Shown here: in pieces, positions 1 through 6,390 of the stretch
Numbering within the stretch: the first letter of the stretch is position 1
Layout: every line of letters begins with the position of its first letter
The notes under the pieces: generated by a model
Told to the model about the DNA's origin: nothing
Database searches by the model: none
Seen by the model: only the letters and a program-made list of their open reading frames with translations
Source of the DNA: Oceanospirillaceae bacterium
GTDB lineage: Bacteria; Pseudomonadota; Gammaproteobacteria; Pseudomonadales; Balneatricaceae
Length of the DNA: 8,836 bases
Direction of reading: 5' to 3'
NCBI GenBank assembly: GCA_023954795.1
Contig: JAGSHA010000114.1
Span: 1-8,836, forward strand
Translations under genes and position numbers: made by a program

Positions 1-1872
1 AAAGATCTGACCGGGCGCGCCTTCAGGTTCGCCGGTTTCCGGATCCATGTAGTTATACACACCCAGATGGCAGATCTTCGCCACGGTGATGCTGTTCTCT
101 GGATTGTTCTTGGCAAAGATGGTTTTGCCTGCAAACTCCAGGTTATCCACAGTGGTGTCGAGGTGACGTGTCGCACGTTCCAACAACTGCTTCTTCACAT
201 CATCACAGGCTTCCATGATGGCGTTACCGCCCACATAGGTGGTACGGCTGGCGTGGGAACCGATATCGAAACCGTTGGCATCGGAGTCACCGGTTTTCAG
301 GTGGACTTCGTCCATCTCCAGTCCCAGAGCCTCTGCGGCGATCTGCTGCAAAACGGTGTGGGAACCCTGACCCAGATCGGAGCAGGCCACAGAGACAACG
401 GCGCTGCCGTCTTCGTTCATCATCACCGTGCAGACAGTGTGTTCCAGTAGCATCGGTGTTGCGCCGGAGGTGTGATTCATCACCGACACACCGATACCGC
501 GACGTTTCACGCCGCTCTGGTTTTTCAGCTCATCAGACTTCTTGTTCCATTCGATCGCGTCAGCACCCTGACGCAGGCATTCGCTCAGCTGACAGGACGG
601 ATACTTCACGCCGAAGCACCAACCGTCGTCGCCGACACCCTTGTGCCAGTCGAGACGCCACTGAACCGGATCGATTTCAAGCTTGTTCAGCGCACGGTCG
701 ATCAGCTGTTCCAGTACGAAATTAGTCTGTGGGTTACCGTAACCACGATACGCACCGGCCGGGGCTTGGTTGGAGAAATAGGATTCGCCCTGATAACCCA
801 ATGCGCCGAATTTGTACATACCACTCAGCCATGCGCCAGTAGTGAAAGGAACGCCGGATGCATGGGTAAAGTAGGCACCGGTATTGGCTTTAAAGCGTGC
901 CTGACAGGCAACAGGGGTGCCGTCTTTCTTAAAGCCCAGACGCATCCAGTAATCACCCGCGTGACGGCTCTCGGAGATGATCCAGTCCTCTTCACGCAAG
1001 GTTTGGACTTTCACCGGGCGACCCGGTACCGCCAGTGCCATGGCGCAGGTTTCAGGCTCGGAGATGATCCCCAGACGAGCACCAAAACCGCCACCAATAG
1101 TGGTGGAATGGATCTTCACCTTGGACATCGGCAGGTCAAACAGACGGGCAATCTTCAGATGGGTAATCTTCGGCATCTGACCGCTGCTCCAGCAGTTCAG
1201 ACGACCACGACCATCCACCTGCGCGATATAGGCGTGCGGTTCCATCTGGCACTGTTTCTGTTTGTTGACGTAGAAATTATCTTCAACAATCAGATCCGCT
1301 TCTTTCATCGCGTCGTCCGCGTCACCCCAGCCGTAGCTGTTGCCCGGGAACATCGTTTCAGGTAATTGGAAAGCCTGGTTGTTTGGCTTATCCGGGTGTA
1401 GTTGCAAGGCGCCGTCCGCTTCGGCTTCACTCGGTGTCATGAACACATTCAGCGGTTCGTACTCCACGATCACCTTGGCAGCGGCACGTTCGGCTATCTC
1501 TTCTGAGGTAGCGATTACGCCGCATATTGCATCGCCCTGGTGACGGACATGACGGGTGAAGATGGTCTGATCCTTCAGGTCGCCCAGCAGGTCGCCCACT
1601 TTGTCCGACACCATCTCGTCGCACGCGCCGGTGTTGTACATGTTCTGTGTCACGTCCTCGGGACCGAGCACTTTCACTACGCCCGGCAGTTTCAGCGCTT
1701 CGCTGAAGTCCAGACGCGTCACGCGGGCGTGGGCATAATCCATACAACGGACGATCTTGCCGTACAGCATGCCCTGCATCTTTAGGTCAGCGGCATAAAT
1801 CGGCTGGCCGGTGACTTTCTCGTAGGCATCAACTTTAGGTACGTTCTTTCCGATCACTGCAAACTGGCTCAT
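1..1872 (-). CDS. Xanthine dehydrogenase-family molybdopterin-binding (large) subunit, partial (C-terminus off window)
   Basis: Catalytic subunit of a three-subunit molybdenum hydroxylase, which uses water as oxygen donor to hydroxylate a (hetero)aromatic or aldehyde carbon. The window holds the first 624 codons with no stop; relatives are about 750-790 residues, so the C-terminal part with the catalytic Glu is missing. Visible signatures: N-terminal VDAYEKVTGQPIYAADL typical of the a/b hammerhead domain; QMEPHA at residues 209-214; the cofactor loop IGGGFGARLG at 259-268; GAYRGYGNPQ at 373-382 (Arg376 in the substrate-side loop); and LGQGSH around 500-505, a pterin-contacting loop. The ATG overlaps the stop of the [2Fe-2S] gene as ATGA, indicating translational coupling, and a G-rich Shine-Dalgarno lies inside the upstream gene's end. 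The family is certain; the substrate is not. The N-terminus recalls 4-hydroxybenzoyl-CoA reductase alpha, but the partner FAD subunit argues against that enzyme. Confidence 0.93.
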   Translation of the reverse strand, partial: MSQFAVIGKNVPKVDAYEKVTGQPIYAADLKMQGMLYGKIVRCMDYAHARVTRLDFSEALKLPGVVKVLGPEDVTQNMYNTGACDEMVSDKVGDLLGDLKDQTIFTRHVRHQGDAICGVIATSEEIAERAAAKVIVEYEPLNVFMTPSEAEADGALQLHPDKPNNQAFQLPETMFPGNSYGWGDADDAMKEADLIVEDNFYVNKQKQCQMEPHAYIAQVDGRGRLNCWSSGQMPKITHLKIARLFDLPMSKVKIHSTTIGGGFGARLGIISEPETCAMALAVPGRPVKVQTLREEDWIISESRHAGDYWMRLGFKKDGTPVACQARFKANTGAYFTHASGVPFTTGAWLSGMYKFGALGYQGESYFSNQAPAGAYRGYGNPQTNFVLEQLIDRALNKLEIDPVQWRLDWHKGVGDDGWCFGVKYPSCQLSECLRQGADAIEWNKKSDELKNQSGVKRRGIGVSVMNHTSGATPMLLEHTVCTVMMNEDGSAVVSVACSDLGQGSHTVLQQIAAEALGLEMDEVHLKTGDSDANGFDIGSHASRTTYVGGNAIMEACDDVKKQLLERATRHLDTTVDNLEFAGKTIFAKNNPENSITVAKICHLGVYNYMDPETGEPEGAPGQIF

Positions 1873-2393
1873 GCGTTCACCCCCGCTTTTACTTCAACTG
1901 CGTTATCCCACTTGGCATCCACTTCGGGAAAACTCTTTGCGGCCTGCTGAACGGCTTTCACGATGCTGTCGTAACCGGTGCAGCGGCAGATGTTGCCTTC
2001 AAGCTCCTTGCGGATCTCTTCTTCGGTTGGATTCGGGTTTTTACGCAGCAAGCTGGTGCTTTTCACCACCATGCCAGGTGTGCAGTAACCACACTGAACG
2101 GCGGTCTGATCGATAAAGGCTTGCTGCACAGCGTTGAGGCCATCGAATGCCAAACCGGCAGAGGTGGTGATGGAGCGACCGTTCATGGTCGCGGCCAGTG
2201 CCATGCAGGAACAAAGACTGTCTTTGTCGTCCACGATTACGGTGCAGGCACCACATTCGCCAGTACCACAGCCATATTTAGTGTCGGTAAAACCGAGCTG
2301 CTCACGCAGGGTGTCCAGCAGGGTTTGGTGAACCGGCACGGTGAGATTCATCGGTGTGCCATTGATGGTAAGTTGGATTGCACGTTCTTTCAT
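1869..2393 (-). CDS. Xanthine dehydrogenase-family [2Fe-2S] small subunit
   Basis: Electron-transfer subunit passing electrons from the Mo centre to FAD. It has 174 residues, normal for the stand-alone small subunit (CoxS/HcrC type). Residues 1-75 are a plant-ferredoxin-like domain with cluster ligands Cys42, Cys47, Cys50 and Cys63 (GCGTGECGAC motif at 41-50). The last loop is one residue longer than usual and carries an extra Cys61. Residues 80-160 are the helical second [2Fe-2S] domain with QCGYCTPG (Cys101, Cys104) and ICRCTGY (Cys136, Cys138), all ligands intact. The start is supported by a good AGGGAG Shine-Dalgarno just upstream in the 18-nt gap after the FAD gene. Its stop overlaps the start of the molybdopterin subunit by 4 nt. 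It is the middle gene of a FAD - FeS - Mo operon, the same order as coxMSL. Confidence 0.96.
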   Translation of the reverse strand: MKERAIQLTINGTPMNLTVPVHQTLLDTLREQLGFTDTKYGCGTGECGACTVIVDDKDSLCSCMALAATMNGRSITTSAGLAFDGLNAVQQAFIDQTAVQCGYCTPGMVVKSTSLLRKNPNPTEEEIRKELEGNICRCTGYDSIVKAVQQAAKSFPEVDAKWDNAVEVKAGVNA

Positions 2394-2411
2394 GATTTCT
2401 CCCTCTATCCC

Positions 2412-3284
2412 TTACTGGGCTGCCGCAGCGGCTTGTTCGATCAGACGTTTCATTACTACACCGGAGACCATCAGGCGGTACTCGGCGGTGGAGCGTTTGT
2501 CGTCAATGGGGGAGATCTCAGTCGGTACAATATCGGCTACGTGGGCCAGCAGTTCCGGGGTGATCTCTTCGCCGATCAGTAACTGTTCGGATTTAGGCAA
2601 ACGTAGGGTGGTCGGGCCGACACAGCCCATCGCCATGCGTGCTGCACGACAGACGTTACCGTCCATATCGAGACGCACGGCACCGTTCAATTTGGCCAGA
2701 TCTTCGTTCACACGGGTCATACGACGGAAAGCGGACCCGGTTTGCTGCTGTGGGGCATCAACGATGATCTCGACCACCAACTCATCAGACTGACGGGCGT
2801 TCTGGTTGTAACCGGTCCAGAAGTCTTCGATTGGAACTTCACGTTTACCGTTCTGACTTTGCAGAATCACGCGTGCACCCAGTGCCAGCAGTGCACAGCT
2901 ACAATCGCCTGCCGGGCTGCCGCGTAAAACATTACCGATGACGGTGGCCGCGGTACGAATCTGTGGTGTGGCGAAAACCCAGGCTGCCTGCCAAAGCGCC
3001 GGGTATAAGGTCTGAATTTCCGGGGTTTCAAGAATTTGTGCCACCGTGGCGCGCGCACCAATGTGCAGCCCGCTGTCACGGTTAAAATCGATGTAATCGA
3101 GTCCACCCACTTCAGACATGGAAATCAACACTTCTGACTGGTGACGCACCTTCATGGCTACCACTAAATCGGTGCCTCCGGAAATCAGCTCTGCGCGATT
3201 CTGGTAGTGCGCCAACAGGTTGATTGCTTCCGATGTGCTTGTGGGCACCAGCAGATCAAACTCTGGCAAAATACGACTACTCAT
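2412..3284 (-). CDS. Xanthine dehydrogenase-family FAD-binding (medium) subunit
   Basis: FAD subunit that passes electrons on to the external acceptor; 290 residues, usual for CoxM-like subunits. The N-terminal FAD domain shows the first flavin motif AELISGGTD at residues 31-39. The second lies at 111-127, read as TAATVIGNVLRGSPAGD. The usual core there is TIGGN; here Ile116 takes the place of the first Gly. The C-terminal third matches the CO dehydrogenase flavoprotein C-terminal domain (CRAARMAMGCVGPTTLR about 210-226). Sequence between residues 127 and 140 runs straight through, so the cysteine-rich [4Fe-4S] insertion that marks 4-hydroxybenzoyl-CoA reductase beta is absent. It is first in the operon, about 80 nt downstream of a predicted sigma-54 transcription start. 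The ATG follows an AGGTAG-like ribosome site. Family very secure; substrate unknown. Confidence 0.95.
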   Translation of the reverse strand: MSSRILPEFDLLVPTSTSEAINLLAHYQNRAELISGGTDLVVAMKVRHQSEVLISMSEVGGLDYIDFNRDSGLHIGARATVAQILETPEIQTLYPALWQAAWVFATPQIRTAATVIGNVLRGSPAGDCSCALLALGARVILQSQNGKREVPIEDFWTGYNQNARQSDELVVEIIVDAPQQQTGSAFRRMTRVNEDLAKLNGAVRLDMDGNVCRAARMAMGCVGPTTLRLPKSEQLLIGEEITPELLAHVADIVPTEISPIDDKRSTAEYRLMVSGVVMKRLIEQAAAAAQ

Positions 3285-3375
3285 AGATCTACCTACCTGG
3301 TTTTTATTGTGTTTACTGAGGTATTCAGGTTGTTAGCGATGCCGCTCGGGTCTCGCATAATCCTGTAATTACAAG

Positions 3376-3391
3376 GGCAAACAGAATGCCA
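3376..3391 (-). promoter_or_regulatory. Sigma-54 (-24/-12) promoter for the Mo-hydroxylase operon
   Basis: Read on the minus strand this is TGGCATTCTGTTTGCC, against the consensus TGGCACG-N4-TTGCW. The GG and GC doublets are separated by exactly 10 nt, and TGGCA and TTGC are both intact. Predicted transcription starts near position 3365, about 80 nt before the FAD-subunit ATG. The divergent neighbour is a sigma-54 activator, which makes the assignment much stronger than the motif alone. Confidence 0.85.
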
Positions 3392-3410
3392 ACTCGTAAT
3401 AATCTTTTAT

Positions 3411-3423
3411 TTTCAATGGGTTA
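3411..3423. promoter_or_regulatory. Candidate IHF-binding site
   Basis: TTTCAATGGGTTA matches the IHF consensus WATCAANNNNTTR at 8 of 9 specified positions. It is flanked by T-rich and A-tract DNA (3404-3429). It lies between the sigma-54 promoter and the nearest upstream palindrome, where IHF bends DNA in enhancer-dependent promoters such as Pu. Motif-level evidence only. Confidence 0.5.
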
Positions 3424-3453
3424 AAAAAATGACTGAGTATCGGTGAGGGCATT

Positions 3454-3471
3454 AGTGATGAAATCATCACT
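3454..3471. promoter_or_regulatory. Proximal palindrome, candidate activator site (UAS1)
   Basis: AGTGATGAAATCATCACT is a perfect inverted repeat: two 8-bp arms around AA. Its centre is roughly 98 bp upstream of the predicted sigma-54 transcription start. Placement and symmetry fit an upstream activator sequence for the divergent XylR-type protein, which binds as a dimer through Fis-like helices. Sequence identity to known XylR/DmpR sites is limited. Confidence 0.55.
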
Positions 3472-3506
3472 TTGGGGGTGAGCAAAACATTTATCATTTA
3501 ATTACC

Positions 3507-3532
3507 CATGCAAGTTCAATTGAAATTGCATG
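3507..3532. promoter_or_regulatory. Distal 26-bp palindrome, candidate activator site (UAS2)
   Basis: A 26-bp inverted repeat with CATGCA/TGCATG ends and the core TTCAATTGAA; only one base pair of the thirteen (3514/3525) breaks symmetry. The central TCAATTGA also occurs in the XylR enhancer consensus (recalled from memory). Its centre lies about 57 bp from UAS1 and about 155 bp upstream of the predicted sigma-54 start. It also abuts the region where the regulator's own -35 would fall, so it could serve autoregulation. Confidence 0.6.
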
Positions 3533-3554
3533 AAATAGCCGGTAGGGTCGGTAC

Positions 3555-3560
3555 TATACT
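3555..3560 (+). promoter_or_regulatory. Candidate sigma-70 -10 box of the regulator gene
   Basis: TATACT in the context GGTACTATACTGG resembles a -10 element facing the regulator. No good -35 hexamer is found at 16-18 nt, and that region touches the 26-bp palindrome. This would give a leader of about 160 nt before the ATG at 3729. A weak -35 next to an operator would suit an autoregulated promoter. Tentative. Confidence 0.35.
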
Positions 3561-3597
3561 GGCTGATAAGTAACCAAAAAAAGAGTCTTTGGGCGGA

Positions 3598-3658
3598 TTG
3601 TTCTTTCTTGAACAAGCGGTCTACTATTTGGTGTAAAGTTCAACCATATGAACAAGCG
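3598..3658. repeat. Direct repeats TGAACAAGCG 40 bp apart, each inside a GTTC/GAAC dyad
   Basis: TGAACAAGCG occurs at 3609-3618 and 3649-3658, exactly 40 bp apart. Each copy starts in the right arm of an inverted repeat: TTGTTC-N6-GAACAA at 3598-3615 and GTTCA-N6-TGAAC at 3638-3653. They lie in the leader region of the regulator gene, 70-130 nt before its start. This looks like a pair of protein sites on the same helix face, but the binding protein is unknown. Confidence 0.5.
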
Positions 3659-3728
3659 ATTCTCCACCGGTATACAACCGGATGCTGAAGAACAACAATA
3701 AAAAAGCACGCAGTGAGGCAGTAGTTTT

Positions 3729-5459
3729 ATGTTGAAGTCACAGGTGAGTAGTCAGACGCCGTTACCTGACTACAGTGATCTGCTCAAACGTATTCATTTT
3801 GATGAAGAGACCGGTCACATCTGGCTGGACGAAAGTCAGATGTTATTGCTGGATGCCACCGTATTCAGCGATATGCGGCGGGTGATGATTGAAACGTTAG
3901 GGCTGAATGGTGCCCGCGGAGTCTTGACCCGTATCGGTTATCTGGGTGGCTACAAGATGGCCGACCTGGCCCGTAAAATACACCCGTCGACGTCCGATAA
4001 AGACGCGTTTGTCATTGGACCTCAGCTCACAATGGTTACCGGCATGGCATCGGTGAATGTGCTCGCGCTGGATATGGATCTGGATAGCGGCGAGTTTTAC
4101 GGTGAGTTTGAAATCTTGGGCAGTGTTGAATCCGATTCTTTTGTAGAAGACTTTGGTGAAACCGATGAGCCCATCTGCTGGCACCTGATCGGTTTCGCCA
4201 GCGGTTATACCAGCCACTTCATGGGCCGTGAGATTATCTACCGCGAAGTAGAATGCAAGGCCAGTCATGGTGGTAACCGTTGCGTCATTATCGGTAAACC
4301 CGCCGAAGAGTGGGATGATTATCAGCTGGATGCTCAGTACTTTGAGCCCCTGAATATCAAAGACCAGATGCTGGACCTGCAGGACCGGATCGTTGGGTTG
4401 CAGAAAAAGATCGAAGGTCAGGGTGAATCAGCCCAAGCCTGCGGCTCCGTAGGTGTTTCAGAGCGCTTTCAATACGCCTGGACGATGGTAGAAAAAGCCG
4501 CCAATAGCCAAATTACCGTGCTCTTGCTTGGTGAAACCGGGGTGGGTAAAGAGATGTTTGCCCGCGGTTTACACCAGTGCAGTGACCGGGCGGATACGCC
4601 GTTTGTGGCGATTAACTGTGCAGCCATTCCCGCCAGCCTGATTGAGTCAGAACTGTTTGGTGTGGAAGCGGGTGCCTATACCGGTGCGAACCATTCCCGT
4701 GCCGGACATTTTGAACGTGCATGTGGCGGTACGCTTTTCCTTGATGAAGTGGGTGAATTGTCGCTACAGGCGCAGGCCTCACTGCTTCGTGTGTTGCAGG
4801 AAGCCGAAGTGGTACGGGTGGGCGGTAGTGAAGTGCATAAGGTGGATATCCGTCTGGTGGCCGCCACCAACGAGAATCTCGAAAAAGCGGTTGAAGAGGG
4901 TCGCTTTCGCGCTGATCTCTACTATCGCCTGAATGTCTATCCGATCACGATCCCGCCGCTGCGTGAGCGAGTAGAAGATATTCCGCTGCTGGCGGATCAT
5001 TTCCTGAAGAAGTATTCCGCTCAGTATGGCAAAAAGGTCAAAGGTATCTCTGATAAAGCGATGCTGATGCTCAAGTATCATCAATGGCCCGGCAATGTGC
5101 GTGAGCTGGAGAATATGATCGAACGGGGCGTTATCCTGGCGGATAATAACAACTCGATTAACGTGTTTGATCTCTTTGTCAGCCCTGAACCGCCGAGCAG
5201 CGGAGGTGGGCGTAGTCTGAACAAACAACAGCAACAACGTATAGCCAGCAGCATTCAGAGTGAGGACTGGGCAAACGATCTGGTGGAATCCGGTATCGGT
5301 CTGGATATGGTAGAGAGCACCTTGATCAATAAAGCCATGTGCAAAGCTAACGGTAATGTGGCGCACGCAGCTCGCTTGTTGGGGTTATCTCGGCCCGCAC
5401 TGGCATACCGCCTGAAGAAAGATAATAAAGAGGGTAAGTCCAAATCAGAAGCGGAATGA
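3729..5459 (+). CDS. XylR/DmpR-type sigma-54-dependent activator (XylR_N - V4R - AAA+ - Fis)
   Basis: Full-length (576 aa) one-component enhancer-binding protein that drives sigma-54 promoters when a small, usually aromatic, effector binds. Residues about 15-115 are XylR_N and 140-200 V4R; the zinc site of this sensor class is present as Cys150, Glu173, Cys176 and Cys185. A helical linker (about 205-232) leads to the AAA+ domain: Walker A GETGVGKE at 268-275, sigma-54-contacting loop GAYTGA at 315-320 (Tyr variant of GAFTGA), Walker B TLFLDE at 335-340, and FRADLYYRLNV with arginine fingers at 393-403. The C-terminal Fis-type helix-turn-helix spans about 541-563. An in-frame TGA lies just before the ATG, and GAGG sits 10 nt upstream, fixing the start. 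It is divergent from the Mo-hydroxylase operon, its obvious target. The positions equivalent to MopR His106 and Trp134 are Thr101 and Ile129, so the effector is probably not simple phenol. Confidence 0.95.
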   Translation: MLKSQVSSQTPLPDYSDLLKRIHFDEETGHIWLDESQMLLLDATVFSDMRRVMIETLGLNGARGVLTRIGYLGGYKMADLARKIHPSTSDKDAFVIGPQLTMVTGMASVNVLALDMDLDSGEFYGEFEILGSVESDSFVEDFGETDEPICWHLIGFASGYTSHFMGREIIYREVECKASHGGNRCVIIGKPAEEWDDYQLDAQYFEPLNIKDQMLDLQDRIVGLQKKIEGQGESAQACGSVGVSERFQYAWTMVEKAANSQITVLLLGETGVGKEMFARGLHQCSDRADTPFVAINCAAIPASLIESELFGVEAGAYTGANHSRAGHFERACGGTLFLDEVGELSLQAQASLLRVLQEAEVVRVGGSEVHKVDIRLVAATNENLEKAVEEGRFRADLYYRLNVYPITIPPLRERVEDIPLLADHFLKKYSAQYGKKVKGISDKAMLMLKYHQWPGNVRELENMIERGVILADNNNSINVFDLFVSPEPPSSGGGRSLNKQQQQRIASSIQSEDWANDLVESGIGLDMVESTLINKAMCKANGNVAHAARLLGLSRPALAYRLKKDNKEGKSKSEAE

Positions 5460-5500
5460 TTTCTGAGAAATTGATCGTTTTCGCTTAGATCGAGGTAGAT

Positions 5501-5530
5501 GAAGTTCAATGCTGGAATAGGTTGAACTTC
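5501..5530. terminator. Hairpin downstream of the regulator (weak terminator or operator)
   Basis: A perfect 9-bp inverted repeat GAAGTTCAA/TTGAACTTC with a 12-nt loop begins 41 nt after the regulator stop. It is followed only by TATTTAAG, so the U-tract is poor. A second weak dyad TATTTAA/TTAAATA follows at 5531-5555. Position between convergent genes suits a terminator, but the GTTCAA arms also match the dyads upstream of the regulator. Confidence 0.4.
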
Positions 5531-5579
5531 TATTTAAGAATGTGCCTTTTAAATACTCTTCCTGTACAGGGAGGTCCGA

Positions 5580-5876
5580 TTAATCTGGGTTTGCCGCTTT
5601 ATGAGTTTTAAAGCGTTTCAGAATAACGGTTTCCAATAGTTTGTCCTCAATATCAAAGCCTATCTCATTACACATTAATATCTGTTCTGGATTGTCGCGG
5701 TTATAAACGGTAATGATGTCGTCTTGCTCATCAATAGTGCCAAGCCTTTCTGCGACAACATACTCGAGTGTAGATGCCCACATCGCTTCGCTTGCACGGC
5801 TCAGGCCATCAGCGCGTTTAGCGATACATCGCGAACAAACATTTACATTGATCACTGATTTCCCCCTGTGTGACAT
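5580..5876 (-). CDS. Small hypothetical protein with N-terminal CxxC
   Basis: I do not recognise this protein of up to 98 residues. It is probably cytoplasmic, with no signal peptide or membrane segment. Cys14-Ser-Arg-Cys17 near the N-terminus and a lone Cys69 could bind a metal. The middle (32-58) looks like a mixed helix/strand fold rich in acidic residues. Two starts compete. The ATG at 5876 has an AAGGTG upstream. A GTG at 5855 (Val8) follows a strong AGGGGG only 6 nt away and would give 91 residues; both keep the CxxC. It is convergent with the sigma-54 activator and lies downstream of the cupredoxin-like gene in the same direction. A terminator separates the two, so it probably has its own promoter. 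It opposes only an unrelated reading frame, and its ribosome sites make a real gene likely. Confidence 0.6.
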   Translation of the reverse strand: MSHRGKSVINVNVCSRCIAKRADGLSRASEAMWASTLEYVVAERLGTIDEQDDIITVYNRDNPEQILMCNEIGFDIEDKLLETVILKRFKTHKAANPD

Positions 5877-5924
5877 TCAGCTGACACCTTATCAGAAAAA
5901 TCTAGATACCCTCTATATACGTGA

Positions 5925-5954
5925 AAAGTGTGGTTGTTTTAGCAACCACACTTT
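5925..5954 (-). terminator. Rho-independent terminator of the cupredoxin-like gene
   Basis: A perfect 12-bp stem AAAGTGTGGTTG/CAACCACACTTT with a 6-nt loop lies 28 nt after the stop of the minus-strand gene. On that strand the stem runs into TTTT. This is the clearest terminator of the window. Confidence 0.8.
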
Positions 5955-5982
5955 CTATCCGTGCAACGAAACCAAACTCGTT

Positions 5983-6372
5983 TTAGGATGCTGCTTTTAC
6001 ATTATCCAGGTCATACCACGGTGTTGGATTAATCGGGCAGCGGTAACGTACACCGTCTTCGGTAATCGTAACGCGACTGGTGCGCTGCTGACCGGGTTCC
6101 AGTGGAAACATATCCAGTGTTTCATGGCTTTTAAAGTTCTGAATTTGGAAACCAACCAGCTTGCCTGATTTATTGGTGATGACAAATTCATACTCTCCCG
6201 CTTTAAGACCCGCAATGGTCTCCTCTGCGGCAAAATAACCGTTGTACTGATCCAAATGAATAACGGTGACGCCATCATCGCGTGTTTCTGGTGTGCCTGC
6301 CGCCGCAAAAGGTGCGACAAACAGAGCGGTTACAAGAGAGACCATAAGTAAGAAGGGTTTAAGCAGTTTCAT
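5983..6372 (-). CDS. Secreted cupredoxin-fold-like protein
   Basis: A 129-residue exported protein. Residues 1-25 form a Sec signal peptide (KLLK, hydrophobic core LLMVSLVTALFVA, likely cut after AAA25), placing it in the periplasm; no lipobox Cys is present. The mature part has a beta-rich pattern with YEFVITNKSG (61-70) and a C-terminal YRCPINPTPWYDL (110-122), the layout of cupredoxins. A type-1 copper site needs two His, a Cys and often Met. Here only Cys112 is kept; Gly74 and Asn115 sit where the His ligands would be expected. Copper binding is therefore doubtful, and the fold call is by pattern. The start is backed by a strong AGGAG. It is divergent from an AraC-family regulator, a likely controller, and ends at a good terminator, so it appears monocistronic. 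Confidence 0.7.
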   Translation of the reverse strand: MKLLKPFLLMVSLVTALFVAPFAAAGTPETRDDGVTVIHLDQYNGYFAAEETIAGLKAGEYEFVITNKSGKLVGFQIQNFKSHETLDMFPLEPGQQRTSRVTITEDGVRYRCPINPTPWYDLDNVKAAS

Positions 6373-6390
6373 GTTGAGCTCCTAAGCCGT

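Noticed and set aside
472..1365. Long plus-strand open frame (297 codons) and smaller ones nearby
   Set aside because: It lies wholly antisense to the molybdopterin subunit, which shows all family motifs; the frame has no recognisable domain.
2412..3284. Assignment of the operon as 4-hydroxybenzoyl-CoA reductase (hcrABC-like)
   Set aside because: The FAD subunit lacks the [4Fe-4S] insertion diagnostic for that enzyme, and the substrate pocket cannot be judged from a partial large subunit.
3508..3573. 21-codon open frame in the control region
   Set aside because: It begins inside the 26-bp palindrome, has no ribosome site and no recognisable product.
3648..3701. 17-codon open frame before the regulator, considered as a leader peptide
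   Set aside because: No clear ribosome site; the start ATG is part of the repeated TGAAC dyad, a simpler explanation.
4779..5366. Minus-strand open frame (195 codons)
   Set aside because: It is antisense to the AAA+ domain of the sigma-54 activator and shows no family signature.
5561..5570. Perfect palindrome CCTGTACAGG between the convergent genes
   Set aside because: Only 10 bp, with no U-tract on either strand; not enough to call a terminator or an operator.
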